Notes under the pieces: model-generated
What the model saw: the letters and a program-made list of their open reading frames with translations, nothing else
What the model was told of the DNA's origin: nothing
Databases searched by the model: none
Shown: positions 44,002 to 54,106 of the stretch, one piece after another
Layout of the letters: every line of letters starts with the position of its first letter
Position numbering within the stretch: the stretch's first letter is position 1
Program-made: the position numbers and the translations under genes
From: a bacterium
GTDB lineage: Bacteria > Cyanobacteriota > Vampirovibrionia > Gastranaerophilales > Gastranaerophilaceae
NCBI GenBank assembly: GCA_017396695.1
Contig: JAFQLC010000018.1
Coordinates: forward strand, 1 to 64,000
DNA length: 64,000 nucleotides
Direction of reading: 5' to 3'

Positions 44002-45888
44002 ATGCGAATTAATAGAACTCAACCAATGGCTTTTAAAGCCGCTCGAATTAACATCGTTGCAAATTCTGATAACCACGGAAACGTGGCAAGTATGGACAGT
44101 GTTTATAATGCAATTTGTGTTAATAAAGATAGAATTTTCCAAAAAAGTAATGAAGATAGCACTTTAAATTTGTATATTAATGCTGGTGATTTCTTTATTA
44201 ACGGCAACAAAAAAGGTTGGAGAAAAGGTCCAAATTATACAAACTTTGATATTCAAAAAAACTTTTTAAGACTATTAGTTTTAAAAATGAAAAAACAAGC
44301 AGATATTGTAAGTTCGCAAAAAGCAGGTGAACCTAAAAAAGCAAAATTTGATGCGTTATACACACCAGGAAACCACTGTTTTGATGGCGGAGACAAAAAA
44401 TTGTATGAAGCGCTAGCATCTATTGATGGCGTTACTACAATTATGACAAACATCAATCCAAACAAATCTCAAGCTTTATTAAAATATGATTTCGACCGCA
44501 CAAATTCAAAATTTGTAAGTTCAAAAGAATATGAAATTCCAGACGATAAAGATGAAAACAAAAAACATCATTTAATGGTTCTAGGTGTAACTATTCCTGC
44601 TATGGATTATTACAACCCAGGGCTTGTTCAAGATACAGAATTTCTTGATAAAAACAACAAAAAAGATGCCAAAATGGGCAAAAATGACATTAGGGGCACA
44701 ATCAACGCAGTAAAAGCAAAAGTGAATGATTTTAAAGAAAGATATCCTGAAGGAATTGTAATTTTGTCTTCTCATATGGGTACTGGTCTTTCAAAAATTA
44801 TTCGTGATGAAGTTCCTGGAATAAATGAAATTCTAGATGGTCACAAGCACGATATCGTTACAACAAGAAAAGGCAATACAAATATTTCATCTTTAGGTGA
44901 AGATAATAAAATTTTAAAAACAATCGCTCTTCAAATTGAAGATGATGGTTCAATCGAAAGGGAAGATATTGTTTATCAGGTTGACCAATTTAAACTTTCT
45001 CAATCTGAAACAAATTCTATTAAAAGGTTATACCAAGGCTATACTGATGAAGATTTGAAAAAGAAAAACAAAATCTATGATCACTATAAAGAAGAAAGTG
45101 AACCAGTTGTTTCAATTTCAAACAAAGGTTCTAAAGTTAACCCATATGATTTTTCATATACAGAAACAATAAGATACTCAAACAGCACGCTTGCAAACTT
45201 CTTAACTTCTGCTCTTAAAGAAGAAATAGTGAACTTAGAAGGTCAAGATGATGTTGATATTGTTGGTGTACAATCTTCAATCATAAGAGGTGGTTTGAAA
45301 AACGGTGCTTCAACATTTGACCTTATGAAAGTTTTTGACGGCGTTAGTGAAGGGTTATCTAATGTGAAATCTGGTAAAGTAACAGGTCAAGAATTAATTG
45401 ATATTGTGTATGAAAACATAGAACAAAACATCGAAAATAAAACAAGAAACACAATTATTCATTGGTCTGATATACAAATAAACAGATATGAACTAGAACT
45501 TTTGAAAAACGCAGGAAATGTTTCAGAAGAAGACAAGAGAAAATATATTTTAGTTCGCGGAAAAGACGGTAAATTTACTGAAATTGACCCAAATAAAGAA
45601 TATAAAATTGCAATTGCAGATAAATATTTGATTAAAGATGATATTAAAATGCCTGCAAAAATTCGTTCAAGATTTGAAGAAACAGGCGTAACATATCATG
45701 AATTATTTATGAAATATTTAGAAAGAGACGAAAGACCTGAAACTGCAGAAAATGATGTCGATACAGACTTTACAATTACATACACAAGAAGAGACGGCAC
45801 AAAGAGCCACACTCCAATCAACCCATCTTGTGCAGAATATAGGGTTATTTCAGAACCTCTTAGTGATGTGAAAAAACAAGTTAAATAA
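44002..45888 (+). CDS. 5'-nucleotidase-like metallophosphoesterase
   Basis: 628 aa. After an unusual N-terminus with P8-M9-A10-F11-K12-A13, a calcineurin-type catalytic domain shows NSDNHGN, NAGDFF, TPGNHCFDGG, SSHMGTG and DGHKHD in the correct order for two metal ions. The C-terminal half resembles the 5'-nucleotidase substrate domain (VDIVGVQSSIIRGGLKNG, FDLMKVFDG). Family members hydrolyse nucleotides or sugar nucleotides outside the cytoplasm, yet no Sec signal is visible, so the N-terminal motif may serve localisation. GGTGTGGT precedes the ATG. Its stop is 2 bases from that of kdsC. Confidence 0.85.
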   Translation: MRINRTQPMAFKAARINIVANSDNHGNVASMDSVYNAICVNKDRIFQKSNEDSTLNLYINAGDFFINGNKKGWRKGPNYTNFDIQKNFLRLLVLKMKKQADIVSSQKAGEPKKAKFDALYTPGNHCFDGGDKKLYEALASIDGVTTIMTNINPNKSQALLKYDFDRTNSKFVSSKEYEIPDDKDENKKHHLMVLGVTIPAMDYYNPGLVQDTEFLDKNNKKDAKMGKNDIRGTINAVKAKVNDFKERYPEGIVILSSHMGTGLSKIIRDEVPGINEILDGHKHDIVTTRKGNTNISSLGEDNKILKTIALQIEDDGSIEREDIVYQVDQFKLSQSETNSIKRLYQGYTDEDLKKKNKIYDHYKEESEPVVSISNKGSKVNPYDFSYTETIRYSNSTLANFLTSALKEEIVNLEGQDDVDIVGVQSSIIRGGLKNGASTFDLMKVFDGVSEGLSNVKSGKVTGQELIDIVYENIEQNIENKTRNTIIHWSDIQINRYELELLKNAGNVSEEDKRKYILVRGKDGKFTEIDPNKEYKIAIADKYLIKDDIKMPAKIRSRFEETGVTYHELFMKYLERDERPETAENDVDTDFTITYTRRDGTKSHTPINPSCAEYRVISEPLSDVKKQVK

Positions 45889-45890
45889 AA

Positions 45891-46442
45891 TTATTTATTC
45901 AAACATAATTCTTGAACATCGAACCCTTTAGAGGTTAGAATAAGTTCGCAAAATTCTCTAACAGCGCCACGACCGCCGCATTTTGTGGCAACATACTTGG
46001 CTACTTGTTGTACATGTTCTGCTGCATCATTTGGGCAAGCACCAAGCCCCACCTGTTTTATAACAGGGATATCTGGCAGGTCGTCTCCCATATAGGCAAT
46101 TTCGTAATCTTCAAGGTTATATTTTTCTTTTAAAATAGCGAGTGCTTCAAGCTTATTTTTTTGACCTTCAAAAAGCTCTCTAATATTAAGCATTTTTGCT
46201 CTTTCACGCACTGTGCCATTATCTCTTGCAGTAATTATTGAAGTTATGATATCAGCTTTGTTTAAAAGAACAACTCCAAGGCCGTCTTTTGCGTTAAAAG
46301 TTTTAACTTCTCTTCCGTCTTCAAGAAATGTTAAAGAGCCGTCGGTCATAACGCCGTCTATATCAAAAGCAACGCATTTAATTTTTGCCCCAATTGCTTT
46401 TAGTTCTAAATTAGCGTTTTGTTTAATACCGAAGTTGCTCAT
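45891..46442 (-). CDS. kdsC: 3-deoxy-D-manno-octulosonate 8-phosphate phosphatase
   Basis: HAD-superfamily phosphatase (183 aa) in Kdo synthesis for lipopolysaccharide. VAFDIDGVMTDGSL carries the nucleophile Asp. TARDNGTVRERAKML, YMGDDLPDIPVIK and the glycine-rich end TKCGGRGAVREFCEL are typical of tetrameric KdsC. Its presence indicates a Kdo-containing outer membrane. AGGTAGATT lies before the ATG, and a TATAAT box (46471-46476) is upstream. Confidence 0.93.
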   Translation of the reverse strand: MSNFGIKQNANLELKAIGAKIKCVAFDIDGVMTDGSLTFLEDGREVKTFNAKDGLGVVLLNKADIITSIITARDNGTVRERAKMLNIRELFEGQKNKLEALAILKEKYNLEDYEIAYMGDDLPDIPVIKQVGLGACPNDAAEHVQQVAKYVATKCGGRGAVREFCELILTSKGFDVQELCLNK

Positions 46443-46564
46443 AATCTACCTAAAATCTACAAAAAAAATTATACACCAAAAGGACTAGATTTAATTCTTT
46501 TTGTAAAAAAACTTAAAAATTTGTCGAGATATTTAATATACAGAATATACGGTATTAAATTCTT

Positions 46565-46873
46565 ATGAAAAAGTTTCAAATAGACTTTAAATTTCGCCAT
46601 GTCACAGAAGTTATAGACGGGATTAAAGGTTTTATTAACAAAAATCGATGTAGCGAATTTGAAGCAGATATTAGCCCATTAAATTTAATTGATGCGATTA
46701 AAACAGTTGTTATGTGTTCGACTTATCATTTTAGGAAATATCCTGAAGGGAAAGTTTATTGGGATTTAAAAGATAGGCAAACTATGTCTATGATAGCGCC
46801 CTTGAAGCTATCGAACATGGAATTAAGAGTAAAAAGAGAAGAAGTAAAATCGAGATTAAGAGTAGTAAAATGA
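46565..46873 (+). CDS. hypothetical protein, 102 aa
   Basis: A basic soluble protein (MKKFQIDFKFRHVTEVID; YWDLKDRQTMSMIAPLKLSNMELR). No family recognised, although the distribution of charged strands suggests an alpha/beta fold. It overlaps the KDPG-aldolase-like gene by 4 bases (ATGA), so it belongs to the same operon. A TATTAA box ends 6 bases before the ATG, another leaderless layout. Possible regulator or accessory of the aldolase-tmk operon (inference). Confidence 0.72.
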   Translation: MKKFQIDFKFRHVTEVIDGIKGFINKNRCSEFEADISPLNLIDAIKTVVMCSTYHFRKYPEGKVYWDLKDRQTMSMIAPLKLSNMELRVKREEVKSRLRVVK

Positions 46874-47472
46874 CAAACATTATAAAAAAAATTATTGATT
46901 CAAAAATTTATGGGGTAGTAAGAGCAGACGAAACAGCTCGTGCAGTTGAAATTGCAAATGCTTATGCAGAAGCAGGAATAAAAATTATAGAAATGAATTC
47001 AACTCTTGAAGCAATTCAGGAAGTTGCGAAAAATAAAGATATTATTGTTGCAACAGGTGGGATAATCACAACTTGGCAAGCACAAAAGGTGCTTGAGGCT
47101 GGTTCTAAACTTTTGGTTTCACCAATTTTGCAAATGGGACTTGTGAAATTTTCATCTTGGAACAAAATCCCACTTATTTTAAGTGCTTCAACACCAAACG
47201 AAGCATATTGCGCATGGAAAGCAAGAATCCCGCTCATTAAAATTTATCCTGTTCGTGATTTAGGCGGAACAACATATATTGAAGACTTACTCCGTCCAAT
47301 GAATTTCTTAAATGTAATTCCTGCAGGAAATGTAAGTTTGGACAATATTAAAGCATATTTAAAAGCAGGCGCTTCAGCAGTTGCACTCGGCCGAGAGTTG
47401 TATTTGAATAAAAATTATAATGAAATTTTAGAGACTGCAAAACTTGCAATTAAAGAGGCTAAAGAAGTTTAG
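46870..47472 (+). CDS. eda: KDPG/KHG aldolase family protein
   Basis: A 200-aa class I aldolase barrel of the 2-keto-3-deoxy-6-phosphogluconate/4-hydroxy-2-oxoglutarate aldolase family. YGVVRADETARAVEIA, KIIEMNSTLEAI and the Schiff-base lysine K124 in IPLIKIYPV are visible, as is ATGGIITTWQAQ. Compared with E. coli Eda the EVTLRT segment is replaced by EMNST, losing the phosphate-binding arginine. The true substrate is therefore uncertain. It overlaps the upstream gene by 4 bases and tmk follows at once. Confidence 0.8.
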   Translation: MTNIIKKIIDSKIYGVVRADETARAVEIANAYAEAGIKIIEMNSTLEAIQEVAKNKDIIVATGGIITTWQAQKVLEAGSKLLVSPILQMGLVKFSSWNKIPLILSASTPNEAYCAWKARIPLIKIYPVRDLGGTTYIEDLLRPMNFLNVIPAGNVSLDNIKAYLKAGASAVALGRELYLNKNYNEILETAKLAIKEAKEV

Positions 47473-48093
47473 ATGAAAAAAGGTCTTTTTATTACATTTG
47501 AAGGCGCAGATGGTTGCGGGAAAACAACGCAACAAGGACTTTGTGCTAAATATTTGGAAGAAAAAGGGGTTGAAGTTCTACTATCTCGTGAACCAGGGGC
47601 AACGGCGCTCGGCGTTAAACTTCGTGAAATTTTGCTCCATTACCCTGACCCTGTTGCATCTGAATGTGAAACATTTTTGTATTTAGCAGATAGAGCACAA
47701 CACATTCAAGAAAAAATCATTCCTGCGCTTGAAGAAGGTAAAATTATTTTATGTGACCGCCATACAGATTCAAATATTGCATATCAAGGCTATGGCAGAG
47801 GAATTGATATTGATAAAGTTAAATATTTAAACGATATAGCAGTTGCCGGGGTGAAACCAGACATTACATTTGTTTTTGATGTTGATAGCGAAATTGCGCA
47901 AGAAAGAGTGGGCAAAACAAAAGACAGACTTGAATCTTTAGGAATTGAATTTCACAAAAAAGTGCGCAACGGCTACCTCGAAATTGCAAAAAATGAACCA
48001 GAAAGAGTGCATGTAATAAATTCTAACCTTGGAATCGAAGAAGTTTTTGCACAAGTTAAAAAAGTTTTAGATGAAAAAGTTTTAGGCAGATAA
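47473..48093 (+). CDS. tmk: thymidylate kinase
   Basis: dTMP kinase (206 aa) making dTDP for DNA synthesis. The P-loop is FEGADGCGKTT, the DRX motif is CDRHTDSNIAYQGYGRG, and REPGATALG is the substrate segment. FVFDVDSEIAQERV is conserved. The ATG directly follows the stop of the aldolase gene. Length is normal. Confidence 0.96.
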   Translation: MKKGLFITFEGADGCGKTTQQGLCAKYLEEKGVEVLLSREPGATALGVKLREILLHYPDPVASECETFLYLADRAQHIQEKIIPALEEGKIILCDRHTDSNIAYQGYGRGIDIDKVKYLNDIAVAGVKPDITFVFDVDSEIAQERVGKTKDRLESLGIEFHKKVRNGYLEIAKNEPERVHVINSNLGIEEVFAQVKKVLDEKVLGR

Positions 48094-48094
48094 A

Positions 48095-48256
48095 TTATTT
48101 ATTATCTAAATTTTTAAGAGCATATTCGCAACATTGAATAATCAAATTGTTTAATGAAACACCTTTATTTTGTGCAACAGTCTGAAGCTTTTGCACAAGC
48201 TCTAATGGCAATCTAAAAGTTTTATTTATCATTTCAGGTTTTTCGATTTTAAACAT
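48095..48256 (-). CDS. ribbon-helix-helix (Arc-type) small DNA-binding protein
   Basis: 53 aa. One strand and two helices in the pattern NKTFRLPLELVQKLQTVA and GVSLNNLIIQCCEYAL are those of the MetJ/Arc fold, in which paired strands of a dimer enter the DNA major groove. I chose the ATG at 48256 because AGGAGC lies 9 bases upstream. A longer frame to 48313 has no such support. A 13-bp dyad covers its start region, suggesting autoregulation. No toxin partner gene is adjacent. It converges on tmk with a one-base gap. Confidence 0.78.
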   Translation of the reverse strand: MFKIEKPEMINKTFRLPLELVQKLQTVAQNKGVSLNNLIIQCCEYALKNLDNK

Positions 48257-48297
48257 TTTATACTTGCTCCTAACATTAAATATAGTAAGTATAAAAT
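48255..48297 (-). promoter_or_regulatory. 13-bp dyad over the start region of the RHH gene
   Basis: ATTTTATACTTGC (48255-48267) and GTAAGTATAAAAT (48285-48297) are complementary at 12 of 13 positions with 17 bases between. The arms flank the ribosome site and include part of the start codon. It could be an operator for the RHH dimer, or an mRNA hairpin that hides the ATG. Confidence 0.6.
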
Positions 48298-48401
48298 TGA
48301 ATGTTTTATACACCTTATTTTTGCACTTAATTTTATAAGTGTACTTTTTAAATTAAACATGTTATAGTGCTAAATGACTTAAGACTTGAAGGCAATTAAT
48401 T

Positions 48402-48746
48402 ATGCAACAAAATACTTTTAAAAAAACAATCTTGATAGATTTAGACGGTGTTTTAAATGAATATGTTGGTAAATATGACACAAATTTTATCCCAAAACCA
48501 AAAAATGGTGTAGATAAATTTTTAGAAAATTTATATCTTGATTTTGACTTAAGATTATTTACCACAAGAAATAAACTTTTAGCTTCAAAATGGCTTATAG
48601 AAAACAATTTGGATAAATATTTTTCTGATATTACAAATATAAAAGAATTATCTTGGTTAATTATTGATGACAGATGTTTAAAATTTGAGGGTAATTATGA
48701 AGATTTAATTCAAAAAATTAATAATTTTAAAGCTTGGTACAAGTAA
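48402..48746 (+). CDS. HAD-superfamily hydrolase-like protein
   Basis: 114 aa. KTILIDLDGVLNEYVGKYD holds the nucleophile and acid aspartates (D-x-D-G-V). RLFTTRNKLLASKWL supplies motif II Thr, and LIIDDRCLKFEG the distal Asp pair. There is no large cap domain. This is the minimal HAD size, like small 5'-nucleotidase-like or sugar-phosphate phosphatases. The substrate is unknown. GAAGG lies 10 bases before the ATG. The promoter region carries AAACATGTTA overlapping a TTATAGT -10. Confidence 0.82.
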   Translation: MQQNTFKKTILIDLDGVLNEYVGKYDTNFIPKPKNGVDKFLENLYLDFDLRLFTTRNKLLASKWLIENNLDKYFSDITNIKELSWLIIDDRCLKFEGNYEDLIQKINNFKAWYK

Positions 48747-48747
48747 T

Positions 48748-48963
48748 TCAAGGCACTGGGTCATATCCGCCAGGGTTCCACGGGTGGCATCTTGCAATTC
48801 TTTTAAGCCCGAGCCAAACACCCTTCCCAGCCCCATATTTTTGAATTGCTTGAATCATATAGGTAGAGCATGTTGGGTGAAACCTGCATACAGGCGGAGT
48901 AAACCTAGAGAAAAATTTATAAATCTTGATAAGCTTGATGAGCATTTTTTCAATTATTTTCAT
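48748..48963 (-). CDS. yidD: membrane protein insertion efficiency factor YidD
   Basis: 71 aa. [30 protein letters not shown], read as two halves, and [13 protein letters not shown] are the diagnostic YidD (haemolytic UPF0161) residues. A short amphipathic helix attaches it to the inner membrane, where it aids YidC. It is normally found beside rnpA-yidC. Here it lies at the end of a surface-sugar operon, overlapping the cytidylyltransferase gene by 14 bases. Confidence 0.96.
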   Translation of the reverse strand: MKIIEKMLIKLIKIYKFFSRFTPPVCRFHPTCSTYMIQAIQKYGAGKGVWLGLKRIARCHPWNPGGYDPVP

Positions 48964-49636
48964 TTAATTTCCCTTCAACCTCGTCAAAATCATGTTCAAA
49001 ATCGATATCTGTTATAAAATCAGTTAAATATACGCAAGGATTATTTCCAATAAAATCTTCATATTGCATAAAGGTTTCATAACTTAAAGCATAAAATGCG
49101 CCGTTTTCTCTTATCATCTCATAGTGTTCATCTTCGTCTTGCCTTCTTGGGCGCTTGTGATAATCATATAGCGGGTTTAATTTACCTGATTTTCCTATGC
49201 TCCACTTAGCATGCGTTGTACCTAAAGTGTGCCCTGAAAAGCAACTATCTGCATTTTTGTTTTTAAAGAAAAATTCTAATGCTTTATCAATATATTCACC
49301 ATCTCGAAGAGGGCATGTAGGTTGCAAAAGTACAACATAATCAGGTGCGTAACCTGTTTTTTCAAGTTCTTTTAGCACGTGGTACATAACAGGGGCTGTT
49401 TTTGTTTCATCTTGGGCAAGTTCATCTGGTCTATCTATAACTTCAGCGCCAAATTTAAGCGAAACCTCTTTAATTTCATTGTCTTCAGTTGAAACGACCG
49501 TTCTTGTTACATATTTTGAATTCAAACCAGCTTCGATAGAATATGCCACCAAAGGCTTGCCTTTAAGAAGTTTTACATTTTTTCTTTTTATTCCTTTTGA
49601 GCCACCACGAGCGGGGATTATTGCTAAAATTTCCAT
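48950..49636 (-). CDS. CMP-sugar synthetase (acylneuraminate cytidylyltransferase family)
   Basis: 228 aa. [18 protein letters not shown] is the nucleotide-binding signature of NeuA/PseF/KdsB-like enzymes. [21 protein letters not shown] and the C-terminal [12 protein letters not shown] are typical of NeuA/PseF. It should activate a nonulosonic or related acid as CMP-sugar for surface glycans or flagellin glycosylation. Which sugar is unknown. It overlaps its neighbours on both sides (13-14 bases), so it is coupled to the ATP-grasp gene and yidD. Confidence 0.9.
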   Translation of the reverse strand: MEILAIIPARGGSKGIKRKNVKLLKGKPLVAYSIEAGLNSKYVTRTVVSTEDNEIKEVSLKFGAEVIDRPDELAQDETKTAPVMYHVLKELEKTGYAPDYVVLLQPTCPLRDGEYIDKALEFFFKNKNADSCFSGHTLGTTHAKWSIGKSGKLNPLYDYHKRPRRQDEDEHYEMIRENGAFYALSYETFMQYEDFIGNNPCVYLTDFITDIDFEHDFDEVEGKLNENN

Positions 49637-50664
49637 TCAAACTCCTTTTGAAGTTCTTTACTTTCGCTTATCTCAAGCGCTTCGTGCAGTGTTCTTCCAC
49701 AGTGCGTTTCAACTTCGCCTGAATTATTAATTTCTGCTAAATATACCATATCATCAAATTCGACATTTTGATATTTTTCAACCAAATCACCAGATAATGC
49801 GCTTTCAAAAAGTTCAATTAAATTTTCTCTGCAAGATTTGGTGAAAATTTCTACATCAAGGCTTTGAAAGAACGGATTGCATTCAAGCACAAATAAATTA
49901 TTCTCACTATCAAGCAAGAAATCAATCCCTATTATTCCAATATATTCGCCCTCATTTGAAAGAGCGAACATAAGAGGATTGATATATTCTTCTGTAATTT
50001 TTTTTCTAAATTCTTCATTTGCAAAATTTATTCCAGATTTTGCCCATCTTGAATTTTTTGTGCTTACAAAATTTAAAAGTTTGGCGTTAAAACCATCTGT
50101 GATAATGTAGGCAGTAAATTCTTGCCCTTCAATAAAATTTTCAAAAATAATTGTAGAAAAATCATTTTCGTAAAACTTTGTAAGTGCTAAATGTGCTTCT
50201 TTATAAGTTTCACAAATCACAGTACCCAAAATTTCATTATGTTCATTTGGTTTTATGCAAAGTGGATAATCTGCGTTTTTAATGTATTCGTATGCGTTTT
50301 GAGATTTATCGCAAATAACAAAAGGAGTTGTTTCAATTTTATTTCTATACAAAAATTTCTTTGCTTTTGCTTTATCACTTGTAATCCTATTTATTTCATA
50401 ATCTGGTGCAAAAACTCCAATTCCTTCGTTTTTCAACTTTTCTGAAAAATCACTCTCAAGTGCCATATAATCAGAAATAATAACAAGTTCAATTTTATTT
50501 TTTTTCACAAACTGAAGCAGGCTATTAAAATCTAAATAATTGATATCAATAAAATTCACCCCTTCAACATTCGTGGTTGAATAAATTTCAGCTTGATTAT
50601 ATTCAGCAAATTTTTTGCTAAAAACACGAGTTGCGTGATTGTTTCCGATAAACAAAATTTTCAT
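49624..50664 (-). CDS. ATP-grasp ligase, PurD/carbamoyl-phosphate-synthase-like
   Basis: 346 aa. A Rossmann-like N-domain (MKILFIGNNHATRVFSKKF, then VIISDYMALESDFSEKL) resembles phosphoribosylamine-glycine ligase. An ATP-grasp domain follows (YPLCIKPNEHNEILG, FENFIEGQEFTAYIITDG, IGIIGIDFLLDSENNLFVLECNP). The C-terminal catalytic Glu and Asn of LECNP are present. As it is coupled with a CMP-sugar synthetase it may add an amino acid to a sugar or a cell-surface precursor, but the substrate is unknown and it is not the standard PurD. The promoter is leaderless: TG-T-TATAAT, 6 bases, ATG. Confidence 0.82.
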   Translation of the reverse strand: MKILFIGNNHATRVFSKKFAEYNQAEIYSTTNVEGVNFIDINYLDFNSLLQFVKKNKIELVIISDYMALESDFSEKLKNEGIGVFAPDYEINRITSDKAKAKKFLYRNKIETTPFVICDKSQNAYEYIKNADYPLCIKPNEHNEILGTVICETYKEAHLALTKFYENDFSTIIFENFIEGQEFTAYIITDGFNAKLLNFVSTKNSRWAKSGINFANEEFRKKITEEYINPLMFALSNEGEYIGIIGIDFLLDSENNLFVLECNPFFQSLDVEIFTKSCRENLIELFESALSGDLVEKYQNVEFDDMVYLAEINNSGEVETHCGRTLHEALEISESKELQKEFEWKF

Positions 50665-50670
50665 AAGAAA

Positions 50671-50679
50671 ATTATAACA
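50671..50679 (-). promoter_or_regulatory. extended -10 promoter of the ATP-grasp operon, leaderless layout
   Basis: On the minus strand TG-T-TATAAT, followed by TTTCTT and the ATG at 50664. The A of ATG is the predicted +1. It is the cleanest example of the leaderless pattern in the window. Confidence 0.7.
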
Positions 50680-50735
50680 TTGTTTCTTTATTTAAAAAAA
50701 TATTTGCAATATACTTATGAAAACAAGGATAAATT

Positions 50736-51437
50736 ATGAAAAGAGTTGTAGAAAAAACGGGTTTGAAACACATTGCTCTAATTATGGACGGAAATCGCCG
50801 TTGGGCACATAGCAAAATGTTGCCTTCTATGATGGGACACAAAAAAGGTGTTGAAGCTCTTAAAAAAACAGTTATTGCAGCTGATAAATTTGGCGTTAAA
50901 TATATCACTGTTTATGCTTTTTCAACAGAGAATTGGAACAGAAAAAAAGAAGAAGTAGATTTTTTGATGAATCTGCTCAAAGACACAATTAAAAATGAGC
51001 TTTTAGAGTTACACGAAAACAATGTTATTTTAAGGTTTATTGGCGATAAAGCCCGTTTCACTAAAGATTTGGTTGAAGTTCTTGATGAAGCAGAAGAAAA
51101 AACAAAAAATAATACAGGTGTTAATTTACAAATTGCAATTAATTACGGTGCTCGTCATGAAATGGTGCAAACTGTGCAAAAGCTTGTATCACAAGGAATA
51201 AAACCTGAAGATATTACAGAAGAATTAATTTCTCAAAATTTATACACAGCAAACATTCCAGACCCTGATTTACTCGTTAGAACCGGTGGCGAAAAAAGAA
51301 TAAGTAATTATTTATTGTGGCAAATTGCATATAGCGAAATTTTTGTGACAGATTTATACTGGCCTGATTTTGGCGAAGATGCGCTGAAAGAAGCAATTGA
51401 AGAATTTGCAAAAAGACAAAGAAGATTTGGAGAATAA
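50736..51437 (+). CDS. uppS: undecaprenyl diphosphate synthase
   Basis: cis-Prenyltransferase (233 aa) that makes the C55 lipid carrier for peptidoglycan, O-antigen and other envelope polymers. HIALIMDGNRRWA holds the catalytic Asp. GHKKGVEALKKTV, YAFSTENWNRKKEEVDFLM and DLLVRTGGEKRISNYLLWQ are all diagnostic. AAGGATAAATT precedes the ATG. rdgB begins directly after its stop. Confidence 0.96.
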   Translation: MKRVVEKTGLKHIALIMDGNRRWAHSKMLPSMMGHKKGVEALKKTVIAADKFGVKYITVYAFSTENWNRKKEEVDFLMNLLKDTIKNELLELHENNVILRFIGDKARFTKDLVEVLDEAEEKTKNNTGVNLQIAINYGARHEMVQTVQKLVSQGIKPEDITEELISQNLYTANIPDPDLLVRTGGEKRISNYLLWQIAYSEIFVTDLYWPDFGEDALKEAIEEFAKRQRRFGE

Positions 51438-52022
51438 ATGTTAGATATTTATTTTGCTTCAGGCAACCCGCATAAAGTTCTTGAAATAAATGAAATAGCG
51501 CACCCTTATGGTGTTAACGCAAAATTGCCCGAAGGGAACTTTGACCCTGATGAAACAGGCTCTACTTATGAAGAAAATTCATTTATCAAGGCTTATGAGG
51601 CATCTAAATGTTGTGGTTGCGATGATGATTTATTTTTAGCAGATGATAGCGGGCTTGAAATTTATGCGCTAAATAATGCCCCAGGGCTTAAAAGTGCAAG
51701 ATACGCACCAACTGCTGAAGATAGAATTAATAGGGTGTTAACAGAGCTTCAAGGTGTTAAAAATAGAGACGCAAGATTTGTTTGCGCTATGACACTTTGC
51801 AATAAAAAAGGCGAGATTATATTCAAAACAACAGGAATTATGGAAGGTAAAATTTCAGAAAAACCTGCAGGAAATGGCGGTTTTGGATATGACCCAATTT
51901 TTGTGCCAGAAGGGTACGAAGTGAGCGTTGCAGAAATTTCAGAAGATGAGAAAAATTTAATATCTCATAGAGGCTGTGCCCTTCGCAAAGTATTAGAATT
52001 TCTTGAAGATTATAAAAATTAA
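51438..52022 (+). CDS. rdgB: XTP/dITP diphosphatase (RdgB/HAM1)
   Basis: House-cleaning NTPase (194 aa) hydrolysing non-canonical purine nucleotides. Family signatures: FASGNPHKVLEINEI, TYEENSFIKA, LADDSGLEIYALNNAPGLKSARYA, and the end motif GNGGFGYDPIFVPEGY with SHRGCALRK. The start codon is immediately after the uppS stop. It is followed by an AT-rich palindrome and the groESL operon. Confidence 0.95.
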   Translation: MLDIYFASGNPHKVLEINEIAHPYGVNAKLPEGNFDPDETGSTYEENSFIKAYEASKCCGCDDDLFLADDSGLEIYALNNAPGLKSARYAPTAEDRINRVLTELQGVKNRDARFVCAMTLCNKKGEIIFKTTGIMEGKISEKPAGNGGFGYDPIFVPEGYEVSVAEISEDEKNLISHRGCALRKVLEFLEDYKN

Positions 52023-52096
52023 TTTTTTGTTAAAAAAATTAATTATTTGCAGAATTGAAAATAGAATAGAAGAATGAATTAAAAGGAGAATTAATT

Positions 52097-54057
<1,961 letters not shown>

Positions 54058-54067
54058 TCGAAGTGCA

Positions 54068-54106
54068 GTACAAAAATTAGGCGTCTTGTGACGCCTTTTT
54101 TTGTAC
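54068..54106 (+). terminator. groESL terminator
   Basis: AGGCGTC (54079-54085) pairs with GACGCCT (54090-54096) around TTGT, followed by seven T. The outer GTACAAAAA and TTTTTGTAC can extend the stem. Confidence 0.93.

Noticed and set aside
43617..46442. Short terminator sought between the metallophosphoesterase and kdsC
   Set aside because: The convergent stops are 2 bases apart, and no hairpin with a T tract was found in either gene end.
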